Source: Zonotrichia leucophrys gambelii
Taxonomy: Eukaryota > Chordata > Aves > Passeriformes > Passerellidae
Assembly: GCF_028769735.1 (NCBI RefSeq)
Contig: NC_088178.1
Location: 21,464,357-21,528,356, forward strand
DNA length: 64,000 nucleotides
Direction: 5' to 3'
This document shows positions 46,918 through 59,100 of this stretch, in pieces (position 1 is the first letter of the stretch; each line of letters opens with the position of its first letter). The notes beneath the pieces are model-generated. The model was not told where the DNA came from. It worked only from the letters and a program-made list of their open reading frames with translations, and did no database searches. Both the position numbers and the translations under genes were made by a program.

Positions 46918-49666
46918 CTAGACAGGAGTTAACACCAATACAGTTTAGATCATAGTACATTTGCACCTGGAAGTAAGGATTTATTCAAAGCATCTTATCA
47001 ATCTAGATTAAACAAAGACAGTTTATCAGCACTCAATCTTGCAACAAGGCTTAAGTGTTAAATGAGTTTTGACACCTGGGTAGCTGAGCCACTATAGAGA
47101 CTGCCAGCACTTCAAAATGTATGGCTCATGGCCTCCTAAAGATGCAGTAATGGTTATCTAACCAGTAACAGTTAAGAGTCTGGGAAACTGCTAGCCTAGA
47201 GCTTTACTAGTACTCAGAAAACCATACCATTCCACATGGTGGAGTAGAAAGTCTGTTTTTTAGACCTTTCAATGAGAAGAACCTTGTTCAAATTTACAAG
47301 GGAGTTTAAGACCTCACACTTGAGCTTCCTGTTTATTCTGAAAGAAAATAACTTCTGTTAATCCCCAGGGAACATTGCTCTGCATAACTACACTTTACCC
47401 TTTTGAACAATTCAACCCTTTTTTATTTGCATCCAGAAAGACTCGTGGCACACAAGGAAATCACATTCTGTGTTAATTACCATTTCACCAAGACTAAATC
47501 AGTACAGCCAGGTTGCTTCCCCCTTAAGTATATTGAAAAATAATAAAAGGGTACACAAGGACAAGAGAATGCTACTTTTGGCTGTCTGCCCCAAAAGCTT
47601 GTCATGTGTAATACATCCTGTGCAATATTTCTGCTCAGTCTGGGAGTGCAGTATAACTCCTTAGACTTCCAGAGCATAATCTCTCAAATAGGCAACTCTA
47701 CAAACCTAATTTCTGCCGATCACAAAATATTCTTAAAAGTTATTTCACTTTGTTCTACAGACTGCAGCACTGGCTTCCTCAGAGATAAAAAAACATCTCA
47801 AAGGTTAGCATGAGTCTCATGTTGCTAAGGAAAGCCAAGAGCCAAGGATTGTTCCAAGTTGTGCCTGCAAGGCACCAAGTTCGTTCTAAAAAAGGTTGAG
47901 AGCACCTCATTTCATGGCTCCCTCTGCCTTGCCAGCTACTTTTTTCCTGGAGAACTAGCCCACAAGTCAATTACTTAGCTTTGAACCCACACCTAGCCTT
48001 TTTAGCAATGGTTTTGCTTTTGGAGGTTTCTCTCACACACCCTGACAGTAACGATCCACCTCTCAGTTTTCATTTTGAGAAGCACCCACACATTCAGCCT
48101 TTCTAACTGTGCAACAAAGCTCCTTATCCCCACGCTCATCCAAGGGATTTTAGTCTTTAACTGCAGCAGACTGGGAGAGAATGTGGTGGCCAGGACTAGA
48201 GATCGTTTGTAGGATACAGTGAAGCCACCCGGCAGGAGGACATCGGGAATGCTGTACCCACCAATGCAGCTTTGATTCTCAAAGTGCAATTCTGCAAGAG
48301 GGACAGGGGAACAGCAACAGCACAGTATCTGAGATGCCTCCAACTAGCAAGTTTTATCTTATAAGCAAGAGCTGCTCGGCCTGGAGTGCATGACCCCACA
48401 TTTTTATCACTGAATTACATTATTTTCTGTTATCCAAGTTCAAGGTCATCCTTTTGCTCAGTACTACGCCAGTCCTTCTATATTTGTTCCATCAGCAATC
48501 CTCTGGAGTACTTCACTAGGTATTCAAGGTCAGACTGCTCTTTGATAATTCCCCTTTCTAAATTACAAGTTATTGCCCCTTTCTCTGGTAACACCAGAAT
48601 TTTTTAGTGTTGCAGGAGTCCTTGGTTGCCTCATACTTCAAGAGAGCCGTGTGCTTTCCTCAGAGCACCCGCTGTGACCCGCCAACCCTTCTGCTACTCC
48701 TTGTGGGGTCAGCGCGTGTTCTGCTCGGATTTTTAGCCACAGCATTTCCTAACCCGCAGAGGAGCAGACCACAGAATCATTGTTACTTCCTTTCATTCCG
48801 GAGGACAGTACAATGAGCACCTTAAATCAAATACACTCGAATCCGGCCAGAGTATCTTTGTTGCTCATAGCCGCAGACGGCCTCAATTATCTTCAAACTG
48901 CAATTATAATGAGCCGGGCCCGCTCTCTTGAATGAGCTATTTCATACCTTTAGGGTGGCTTGAACAAAAGCGAAAGGCCGTTTCAAAACGCACCATCAGC
49001 CTTCCACTCCCACCTTCAGACTGTCGCAAAAATGCGGTCAGGCCACCGCAGCCGGGGCGCGGTACCGAACCGCGGGCATCGCGCACGGACCGCGGCACGC
49101 GTGGCACCCAAGGGGCTCCGAGGGGGCCTCCAAACCTTCCCCGCCCGGATCGCCCCTACACCGCTCTGGGACAGGGGAGCCGCCCCCTGCATGTCCCCGA
49201 GCCGGCGCTCGGGTTTGGGTGTTTTTAAGGCTTAGAAGCGAGATGCAGCCTCGCTTGTCGGGGAAGGGGCCGCTCGGCTCCCTGCAGGCGCTCCGAGCGC
49301 TGCCCCGCGGGCCCTCCCCGCGGCTCCTCCCCGCGCAGCGCTGATAAAGGCCCGAGCGTTGGAAAGGCTTATCTGCTCGCTCTGCCCGCCAAAAAAAGGC
49401 CACACCAACACCAGGGAAACTGAACACGGCGGTGCAGGCGGCAGCCGCAGCAGCGCGATCCCTCGGGAGCGGGACGCGGGGAGAAAGGGCTCGCCCTACG
49501 CGCCTCGCTCAAGGGCGCAACTGCGCAGAGGGGGAGGGGAAAGCGAACAAAAAACCCACCCAAAACAGTAACAAAACCCACATAAAAATAAAATGAAACT
49601 AAAAAACAAAAAAACCCTAAACACTGTGCAAAGCCCCCAGCAAGCCCCGCGGCGCCGCACACTCAC
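46918..49666 (-). other. PRDX1: PRDX1 intron 1 (5' UTR intron)
   Basis: A 2.7-kb intron between the non-coding first exon and the ATG exon. Its promoter-proximal third is CpG-rich, with an A-rich tract near 49550-49620. No other exon is apparent. Confidence 0.7.
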
Positions 49667-49730
49667 TCGGAGCGCAGACCGGTCCCGCACACGCAACTGC
49701 AGCGGCTCGGCTCGGCTCGGCTCGGCCCGG
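49667..49730 (-). other. PRDX1: PRDX1 non-coding exon 1
   Basis: The donor CCGA|GTGAGT fixes the 3' edge at 49667. The 5' edge is inferred from a TATA box about 28 bp upstream. The exon begins with five GCCGA-type pentamers (49703-49727). Mammalian PRDX1 also has a non-coding first exon. Confidence 0.7.
49703..49727 (+). repeat. Pentanucleotide repeat (CGGCT)n at the PRDX1 start site
   Basis: Four perfect CGGCT units and a fifth imperfect one (CGGCC). Lying at the inferred transcription start, it could vary in length between individuals and alter the 5' end of the transcript. Confidence 0.8.
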
Positions 49731-49757
49731 AGTGCCGCAGCCCCGCCGCGCCGCCCC

Positions 49758-49764
49758 CTTTATA
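49758..49764 (-). promoter_or_regulatory. PRDX1: TATA box of PRDX1 (TATAAAG)
   Basis: TATAAAG on the minus strand, flanked by G/C-rich sequence, about 91 bp upstream of the first splice donor. TATA plus CpG island fits an abundantly expressed, stress-inducible gene. Confidence 0.75.
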
Positions 49765-49774
49765 GCAGCGCGGA

Positions 49775-49783
49775 TCTCGCGAG
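49775..49783. promoter_or_regulatory. BANP-type CGCG element (TCTCGCGAG)
   Basis: Matches nine of ten bases of the palindrome TCTCGCGAGA bound by BANP (earlier attributed to other factors). It lies 11 bp upstream of the TATA box. Confidence 0.6.
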
Positions 49784-49828
49784 CGGACGCGGCGGGAGGG
49801 GAGGGCGGCAGCGCCTGCAAGGGCAGCA

Positions 49829-49838
49829 TGACTTGGCA
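49829..49838 (+). promoter_or_regulatory. Antioxidant response element (TGACTTGGCA)
   Basis: With its preceding A, this fits the consensus RTGACNNNGC and the extended form ending GCA. It lies 65 bp upstream of the PRDX1 TATA box. NRF2 with small Maf proteins binds such sites, and PRDX1 is a known NRF2 target in mammals. Confidence 0.65.
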
Positions 49839-49960
49839 GATCCGGGGCCGTCGGGATGCGAGTGAGCGCAGATCAGTCCCTGGAGACAGCCCCGGGAAGC
49901 GCCGTGGAAATACTCAACGCCGCGGTTATAAACGATTGATGGCCTTGGTGCAAGAAGCGA

Positions 49961-52900
49961 TGGCATTTTTAGTGCCTTAATTGACCTAGCTATGATTATT
50001 TGAAGTCCTCAGAGGGTACGCAGGACTTGAGAGAGAGTAAGGGATGACTGGCATGCCATTCATGTGAATTGAGTTTTGGCCATTGACAGAAATAAAACGA
50101 AACCTCTCACGAGCAGAGCAATGTGTGTGCGCGGTGTTACAGAAGCGCGGTGTTAAATCTCCATCCTCTCTCTCTGCACTACCCACTGTCCCCCCTCCCC
50201 GATACTCGTTCCCAAGGCTTTCATTGATTCCTCTCCATCAATGGGAACACTGATCCCAGTCATGCAAGTCAGCAAAAGAAAGATGAAAACTAAGTATAAA
50301 GTCTAATCGTTGAGCTTCAGTGGCAGGACGGAAGCCCTTGGAAGATACAGTTACTTCAGGAAGTTTTGCATCATTCAGTATCGAAGCTGCTCTGAGGGAC
50401 GTTCAACCTCAGGGATTCCACATAAGCACTGTCTTTGAATCCAAGAGTGAAGAAGCAGTTTGGTACTTTTTAAGGGCCAAATTCTAAATTTAAATGTGAA
50501 AGCTTTATTAAATAATGAATACTAAAAGCCATTAAGCCATATCAAGGACAAAAATGCTTGCTTCTGTCAAAAGTGATAAATGTGCTCACCAACTGATTTT
50601 TACTCATCTGGTTTGCAGTTTACAGTTGTGTTTCTTATACCTGTTAAAACTTTATTATAGATTGTAATGAGTAGAAAACCACAAAGGATTAACTAACTTT
50701 AAATGTTTATAATCAAGATCACTGTGTAGTGTTGCTGGGCGACCATATCCATGTGGTTGTTCACCCAGAGATGATTCATTTTGGGACCAGATGAAATTAA
50801 TCCTTAAATAATGAAAGCAAATAACATGCATCTATGGACTCAGGAAAAAAAATCTGCACTCACTTTCATGGAACTAGATTATATCTACTTCTATTGCTAT
50901 AGCATGCTTAGTCTTTTACAGGAAGAAGTTTGCTCTCTTAACATCAGTTCTCATGAGAATTGAGGTCTATATATTGAGACATGTATGTACCTCCCCATCA
51001 CCTCAGGCCAATGAACCTGTGAACAGATTAACCCCTGAAAGGTCAGGCAGTCCTAATCAAAACCTCCAGAACAATGTAGTCCCTCTGCAACTCCAGCATG
51101 TTTACCAATGAACAAAGCAGTAATGACTTTCTCATGGTTTCTCACTCCTTTAATTCTTGTTATGCTCATTTTTCTTACTTTCAGATGCACAATATGCCCA
51201 CTATGGTCTGCAGGTTGTTCCAGATTTGTGCTGTAAGCATTGCCTTTCCATTCATATGTCTGTGGCCTCATTACTTTTGATTAATTTCTGAGCTTGTCTT
51301 TCCAGACGTCAGTTTTTGGAGGTTTTGGAATAATAAATTGTTGGGACCACTCCTTGTTCAGTGAGCACCTGGGTTTCTGTAGCCTTTCTCAACCTTTAGA
51401 TGTAGGATGCTACTTAGATTAAAACAACTGTGTTTTCCAGGAAAGAAAGGGCATGTTTACCCCCACAGGTGCTGGAAGGATGGAGTTCTCTCCCCACAGC
51501 AGTGTAATTGTGCTGTTGTGTTCTGCTAAAACAGCTGCCAGACAGGATTAGCTGGTACCTGATTAGCATGGAGCATCAGAGCCCAGTGCAGGCCTCTCTG
51601 CACCCATCCACTCAGCCAGGGACACAATAAGTACTTCATCTATCAACAAAGAGGAGCTGGCAGCCCCTGCAGTGCCAGAGCAGTGAACTACCCAAACTGG
51701 GAGCCAAACTATCATTTTGATCACAGTATCTCCCATGTATCTTGGTTGGGAATGTGCCTCTGATGTGAAAAAACAAATGCCCTGCTGTGTGTAAAAAGAA
51801 AGGCAAAGAAACTGGACCTGTTTCAGAACATTACCACACATTTGGGTTTCCATGCAATTGATAATGATTTTGTGTAAGAGTATCAAAGATTTCCAGAATA
51901 AGATAAACTTAGCTGGAATAGTAATGGATTTGGCAACACTGGGCACGCCCCTGGAGCACACAGCAGAGGTAGTCCCTGTATGCCCTCAAAAGCCAGCGGG
52001 TTGGGACACACCACACATTCCCTGTGGAGTTCATCACTGCATGGACCAAAAGCCCACCGAGTCCTGAGTGTACCAAACCTCCTACATACGCATGGCACTA
52101 CCAGAGGCACAGTCAGAGTCGAGTCCTGGCCATGTGGGGACAATTCAATTTAATATGTGCAGAAAGTCAGCTGACAAGTCAGCAACATGGGGCATTTATG
52201 CACAAGCAGCTGGTGCATAACCATTTTAATGAAAATAACTTCATGTAATTAAATATAAAACACACATATTAGCTTTCCTTGTTTGAATCAAGTGAAGATT
52301 CTATTTCTAGGTCAAAATTGCCTCTTCTCTGCATATTTTTTTTCAATTAGCAGGCTATTACTGTATGTTTGGGTAATCACTGTCTTTTGATGACAAAATG
52401 TTTTAGTCTTTTTTACCTTTTCTCTTTTACTCCCCTATTAAATTACTGGAGGCTGAGGTTTGTTAAAGTTTTCATATGTGAGATTTACATAGTTCAAGAA
52501 CCTTCTTACTGCTTGAAGATTGTGGATTTTCAAATGGATATGATTGCCATGGTCTTCATAAAAATAAATCAAACTCAGCAGTGGTTTCTCCCCCTTTATT
52601 CCTTCATTTCCTGCTTCCCGTTACTTATAATTGTTGCCTTGTCCTTGCACTTTTCTTCCACTTTCCTTTACTTTGTCAAAACAGGCTGTGCAACAGAAAA
52701 ATGTGGTTGCATGCATACTCAAGGGATTAATTGACCTTTGTACCTTTAAGCCTCCTGAGCAGTTCAAGTCAGAACAGCAAAGACAGAATATGCAGCAGAT
52801 TTATCTCTCTGGAAATAAGTAACAGGCTCTTCAAAGCCCCACCAGAGGTATCAATTGTCTTATTTCTGATCTAATCTTCCTCTAAGTTCTGAATCTTTAT

Positions 52901-53330
52901 AAATTGCTTGTAAAGATGGAATCCTGGAGTAAAAGTCAAAGCTGATTATCAGTTTTTAGTTATGTTTAAGATTGGGTGCACAGTTGATTCTCGATTACAG
53001 GCCAAAGTCTGTTTCAGCGGAAGGGTTTGACTTCACAGTAGCAGGGCTGTCCCTGGGGCAGCAGTGAAAGCTCTCAGCTGAACCAGCCTGCTTTAATCTC
53101 ACTGCGGTCCCGAGCAAACAAGGAAATGAATTCCAGGAGCCCCAGCCTTCTCGGAAAGTGCAACTTCTCTATACACCTTAGCGCACAAAAGCTGAAGCAA
53201 AGCGAGTGCAATCAGCCTTTCACTTTCCCTGGATTCCTGTTATATAGGTCTGCAAATAAAACTGGGTATATTCGGTCTTCCTACAAGTAGAAAAGGCTTC
53301 AAGAGGCCGCGACAAACAGCAGTCGGGGAG
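49961..53330. other. Intergenic region between divergent PRDX1 and AKR1A1
   Basis: About 3.4 kb without island, exon or recognisable repeat. It is AT-rich and separates two head-to-head promoters. Confidence 0.6.
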
Positions 53331-53339
53331 ATGCAAACC

Positions 53340-53900
53340 CTTCTTGTCGAATTTATGGGCCGGGGTTATCTTTTGTCGCTTTCCCCCGTGTGGTGCAGCC
53401 CATCGCATTTATCGCTTCACCGCTCGGCGGGAGCGGCGAGGCTGGAGCTGCCCGAGCTTCCCGACGGGAACCGGGCCGGGAGGGCACGGGAGATCAGCGG
53501 GACAAACCCGAAGAGAAACAGGAGCGGGTCGGTGCCGGGGGCCCGATGAGTTACGGGGAGCGGGTCAGTGCCGGGGGCAGAGCCACGCGGGCAGCTCAGC
53601 CCCGCTAAACCCCCACGGATGGACTTTCACATTTGAACCCGTCAGCGGCACCCGCGCTGCCCCAGCCCGCGGCCCGGGGCGCGTTCCCGGCGGAAGCGGA
53701 AGGGCCGGGCAGCAGCGGGAGCAGCAGCGGGAGCAGCAGCCTCAGTAACGGCGGCAGCAGCGGTCGGTACCGGCGGTGAGTGCGGGAACGCTACGGGGGC
53801 TGCGGGGCCGCCGTATCAGCCCTCCCGCGCCGGGCGGGCCCGCCCTGCGCCGCCCCGATAAGGGGCAGGGGGGCGCGTTCTCTCCCTCTGGGGGTGCCAA
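53340..53900. promoter_or_regulatory. AKR1A1: CpG island and promoter of AKR1A1
   Basis: Dense CpG ending in a 5' exon. Tandem ETS-type sites CGGAAGCGGAAG lie at 53691-53702, followed by a (CAGCAGCGGGAG)n-like repeat at about 53710-53740. No TATA box is seen at a fitting distance. Confidence 0.7.
53640..53775 (+). other. AKR1A1: AKR1A1 non-coding exon 1 (5' edge approximate)
   Basis: The donor GGCG|GTGAGT fixes the 3' edge at 53775. The start is a guess from the position of the ETS sites. The next exon has only six bases before the ATG, so a separate 5' UTR exon is required. Confidence 0.6.
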
Positions 53901-56006
53901 AATGCGGAGGGGTTACCCCTGATCTGTGCGGCAGAAGCTGCTCAGTTACAGCGATTTAAGTATTGCTAATATATACCTATTTACATATCTATACATATTA
54001 ATGGCATGCATAGCTATGGTTGCTTTACTGCTGAAGACTCGTTGCTTTAGGTTAAAATGAGCTGTAGCTGTGGGTTGATGAACAGGGGTAGTTTGCATTA
54101 CTGTGGTTATTGATGCATCCTCCCAGCCTTACACTGTCCTTAAGTTACTCTGAGCTTTAATCCCTTTATGTGAATGTGACAGTAGGTTGGTGATGCTAAG
54201 CCATAACCATATCTTACTTGTCCAGAATTGGTTTGCTTTTATGTTTGTTTTTATCTCTGCCCTTCTAAGAAGAGGTTTTCAACTTTTTAATGAACTGAAT
54301 AATTACGGCTAGCATCATAAGTGCGATTCTCCTAAATTCCCTATTTTAGGGAAGAATCTAAGTGGAAAGTATTAATTAACATATTTTTTTCCAGTGTCTG
54401 CCATTCTGATGTGTTCCATTCTTCCAGAGGCTATAGTTCAAATCTCTCTCTGGTGTTAATGTCCAATCCTGAAGCAAGATGGTTCTTAAAAATGTGCTGA
54501 TGCTAGTTACCGATTAAACGTGTACCTTGTCTTCTGGGCTGAACTCTTACCTTTAAGATGATTGCATAACATGGTTGTGTAAAGCATACAGTTGGTATCT
54601 TATTTGTATTATAGACCAAAGTGAATGAAAAAGCCTTGCATTTTTAGTTGTGTTGCTTGATGCAAAAAGATGTTTTTATTTAGGCGACTAAATTCAGGTG
54701 AACAGCACCCACTTGCATGTAGCTGGCTACAAAATGGCTGTGCGGGTTCAGAATAGAAGAGCATACTGTTGGCACCATCACCCTGTCTTCTCTGACCTCC
54801 TACCCCAATAAAACAGATGTACAGCTGCAGTTTGGTTCACCAGTGATTATCTTCAGCACCAATAGCTGGACTTAGCTCAGTAAAAATCCAGGGCTGTTAG
54901 TTTAGTGCAATGATTGCCTTGCACCAGGAGGTGTTGGCCCATTACAATCCTGACCAGAAGGGCACTCAGACTCTAAGGTATAATCTCCAATGATGTGGTT
55001 TAGAGCTAACCCTTTAAAGAAGGAGGAGAGTGTTGATAATTGTGCATCCCTTCAAGTGCTGGGAGCCCCAGCTTGTGCAGCATTGGGCAGATCTCTCACA
55101 GCACAGTGTGCAAACCCTGTCCATAGCAGGGGTTACCCTGTTTTGGTCATTTGAACTGCTAGGGATTCTTTACAAGAAAACACCTCTATTCATCACTTCT
55201 GCTGTCAGACAGAAAGGATGCTTGCAGGAGAACTTCCTGCAATTTTAGATAAAGGCAAGGACACATAGGTAGCATAATTGCAGGTACAAAGTGCAGACTC
55301 CTGTTACAGGTTGCTACTGAGCTTATCCTGCAGCTTGTGCATCCCACAGCACCAGGCTGGGCGTGAAGTGCAGCACAAGATGAGCCTGGACCTACTCAGG
55401 TTAACTGTCACAGGGGTCTCCAGCCCCTTGGTGTACAATGGCCTTCAGGTCAGGATCACTCCAACTGCTCTTGTATGTCCCTCTGAAAAACAAGTGTGCT
55501 ATCTGGTGTCTGCTATTAAATCTACAAAAGTGTGGCTTGAGAAGCTGAGCAAGAAGTTGAAAGCATAAACTCTGTGTGAACACATCCATCAGCTGGGACC
55601 TAATTATGTGACGAAAACGACAATACTGAGAAGGCAGACCTATTTTGCTATGTGGATGCTGAACTCTGAAAACATCCATTCCTCCTACACAGTCAGATGT
55701 AACTAACATTGCATTCTTCCACTCTTGGTTATTTTTGTTGCTTTTTGTTTTTAAACAAATAATGTTCATGAGTTTGGATGCAGCAGAGCTTGGGAAGTAA
55801 CTGACATCTGCTAGCCAGCTTTGGAGCTCATCCTGAATGCACTTTCTCTTTAACTGTTTAAGCAGAAACATAGATTGTGAGGATGTTGGGACATGCTGTA
55901 AGCCCTTCCTTCGCTGATGAAAAAGCTTGGCCACTGTGAGCAGAAAAGGTAAATTGTTGCAACTTAAATAATTGCTGCAAAACTCTTTGTTCTTTTTATT
56001 CTTTAG
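53776..56006 (+). other. AKR1A1: AKR1A1 intron 1
   Basis: A 2.2-kb intron, AT-rich after the island. A 233-codon open frame on the opposite strand (55401-56102) runs across its end and into exon 2; see findings. Confidence 0.7.
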
Positions 56007-56102
56007 GCAAAAATGCCTGCGACGTGTGACTTCGTTACACTCCACACTGGGCAGAAGATGCCTCTGGTGGGACTGGGAACTTGGAAAAGTGACCGTGGCC
56101 AA
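56007..56102 (+). CDS. AKR1A1: AKR1A1 exon 2 (start codon at 56013)
   Basis: Acceptor TTATTCTTTAG, six bases of 5' UTR, then ATG. The donor is CCAA|GTAAGT. Ends in WKSDRGQ, where the family sequence continues with VK. Confidence 0.94.
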
Positions 56103-59100
56103 GTAAGTAGGGAACAGTAGGATACTGTGCTCTCAACTAGCATGTGTGCTTGTGTTTGTGCACTTTTTCTGAAGGTCCCAGATCTGAGGCCTGGATCCTT
56201 TGCTTGAGCTGTTCTAGTCTTGAGTCTGCTGAAGTTGAATGTATGTATATGTGCCTGACTAAGGCCTAAGACACAAAGATAGCAGATCTTTCCAGAAAGG
56301 AAGATCCCTTCAGACTTGTTAGCCCTGGCCTTGGGCAGTGGAGCTCTGGGACATAAACCCAGAAGAAGACCAGTGAATGGTGTTTCTATAACATGGTGTT
56401 GGACTCTTCCACTGGCAAGTCCTCAGGCTGCCAGTCTGACCAGACACCCCTCTGGCTTAGGCTGATGACTCAGCAGAAAGCATTATTTTGGGAGGCAGAA
56501 ACTCAAGTTGTTCTTGTAATAAGTCCTGTTCCAGCAGCCAGCCAATGGTTAGCAGGAAAACAAAGAACTTGCTTGGGTCAGCCTGCTTTCAGAATAAGAA
56601 GGCTCATGTATCATTAGACATTCACTCTGCTTCTGAATGCAGTGAATTGGCAAACACCACACTTAGAAACAATTCTGTGTGTTACTACAAACAGTCTGTG
56701 GGAATGTTTATGTGCTCCATGGTGTGCCTGCTATTGTAATGCTTCTCCCCTTTGTCTGTCTTTTTCTATCTCTTTCATTTAGCTAAAAGATACATTTTTT
56801 AGGGAAGAAATTGTATGTACTTCCTGTGAAAGGTAATGTCCACAGCTTGGTGGAATTCCTAGCTGGTATTCAAAGAATTGTGGAATCACAGAATGGTTTG
56901 GGTTGGAAGAGACCTTAAAGACCATCTAGTTCCAATTCCCTGCTGTGGGCAGGGAGACCCTTCCACTAGACCAGGTTGCTTAGAGGTCAATCCACCCTGG
57001 CCTCGAACATTTCCAGGGATGGGGCATCCACAGCTTCTCTGGATTATGCACACCACTGCATGTCTGTGCAGTAAATGGATGTCTCACTGCTAGTCCTGTG
57101 TGAGCTTTATGATGTTTTTGGAGCATGTTGAATGACATTGTTCTCATGACTGAGAGGGAAAGTTAAAACTCTTCTCAAGATGTGCAATTCTCTTGTGCCA
57201 GCTAGAGGAAAAGGTGGGAAACAAGCTAGGAAAATTAAATCTATTCAGAGCCATTTTACTGTGGGCTTTCCTGTCCAAACAGCTGTCAGGACAGTGGATC
57301 TGTTGGGAATAGTTGTACTAATGTGGAAGCTGAGTTGGTGTGAGAGCTCAGTCAACCTCTTAAATGAGGAAAAGGGTGAATGTGCATCTTTGCCACTTAA
57401 AACATCAAATGGCAGCTGAATTAAGTTTGTTAACATGCACAAACTTAATGAATGAATTTCTGTGCACTCAAAGCAGTTAAATATGCTTTGTCTAAAGCAA
57501 ATGTCTGAAACTAAACAAGCAAAATATGAATGTGTTGTTTATTCTGTGAACTAATTGTTCTGAGAAACGTGTGGCTTTAGAAGCAGGACAGATCCTGTTT
57601 GTGCATAATTTAAACCTAATTCAGTTGGATTTTGCCATAATCAGCTGGAAGCTGAACCCCACAAGGATCCAGCCATCTTCTCTGTGTTTCCTTGGAAGTT
57701 ACTGGGAGTCACTTCTTTGGAATATCTTCTGTCTTCAAAGACTTCCTTGTAGAATGTATTGAAGGCAAAATCTAGGAAGTGCAATGGAAAGGGCCAGAGT
57801 TACAGAAGTTGCTGCTATTCCTGTGGAATAAATGAATTTCTGCTTACCACTTTTGAAAATTCAGGGGCATAGTAGCAATTTGGCAGTGTCCAGATGATTT
57901 ACCCTTAAAAAGACATGATGTAGTTTAGGGATAATAACTGCTATTATGAATTAAAGACTAGGGGGCCAAAAACCCAGAGAAGCAGAAGAATTAGCATTGA
58001 TTAAATTTGCTTTAGCTGTTTCCCAAGTAGAGGCTATTTATCAACAGCTCTTTTGTTCAAGTGCTGCATTAGAAGTAAGTGTGGAAATGGATGGCTTTTA
58101 AATTATTTTGGGTAAGTATTTTGCAGATTGTAATTCTTTCCCTTGCCAAGCTTGAGTAATTTCTTTATTACTGCTGTTACTGTTCCTGAGTGTAAACAAA
58201 CCTTGACCTTGTAGACAGATCTTAGCAGCCCAGTACAAAGGTGTCATTGCAGTCCCAGTTTCCTAGATATTAATAGGGGGAAAATAATTGAATCTAATTC
58301 CATGTTGAAAGGATTTTATAGGATTGACACCGTATAAAGTAATAGGATGTTTTGTGTTTTACATGATCAAATGCTAGAAGAGAAATTTGTTTTGCATGTT
58401 TCCATAGGAATATGATGGAGGGCTGTTGAATGGAAGGGAGCACAGAAGTTTATGAACTGGCAGCATGAATCTGTTCAAAGAGAAATCCATTCAGACAGGA
58501 GCATCAAGAATATCAGTACTGTGCTTTTTGATATTGCAGCTGGATTAGCTGTAATCCTTTAATGCTTTGTTCTCTTCTCTGAAGTGAGCCATGCTTTCAA
58601 CCTGGAGGATTGATCCCCACCTGATGAGCAGCCTAACCTGAGTGGCAGAGGCTGGTTCTGTGGGACAGGGAGACACAGGGCTGGTATTTCTGTGTGAAAC
58701 CTTGGAAAAGCTGAGGAGAAGTGCACCTCAGAAAACCAGTCAGACAGGGTGTCTTGTGACAGGGTTGCAGCTTCGGGGGAGAATGCTTAGTTCTTGAAAT
58801 TTGCTAGTACAGAGAATCCTGGTTACAGGCACAAAAAAATTCACTGCTGTTAAGGAAGGGGCTTATATTCAATATGTGAAGGATAAGAGGCAAACCTCTT
58901 TATTTTAGGGAACACCACCTTTTAAATTGGCATTATCTCATGGTGTGAATTCCTTTTCAGCCAATTTTAGTGCAATTTTTAGAAACTGTGATATAGCAAC
59001 ACTTGGTTCTGGTCACAGTGCATCTGAATATCACGTGCACTGATTGTGATTGTTTGGTTTTTTCCTACTTCCTCTCAGCAAAATAACTGCTAAAATGTGT

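Larger units (their letters stand above)
49010..49960. promoter_or_regulatory. PRDX1: CpG island of PRDX1
   Basis: Dense CpG across intron 1, exon 1 and the promoter. It includes the TATA box, BANP-type site and antioxidant response element described separately. Confidence 0.75.
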
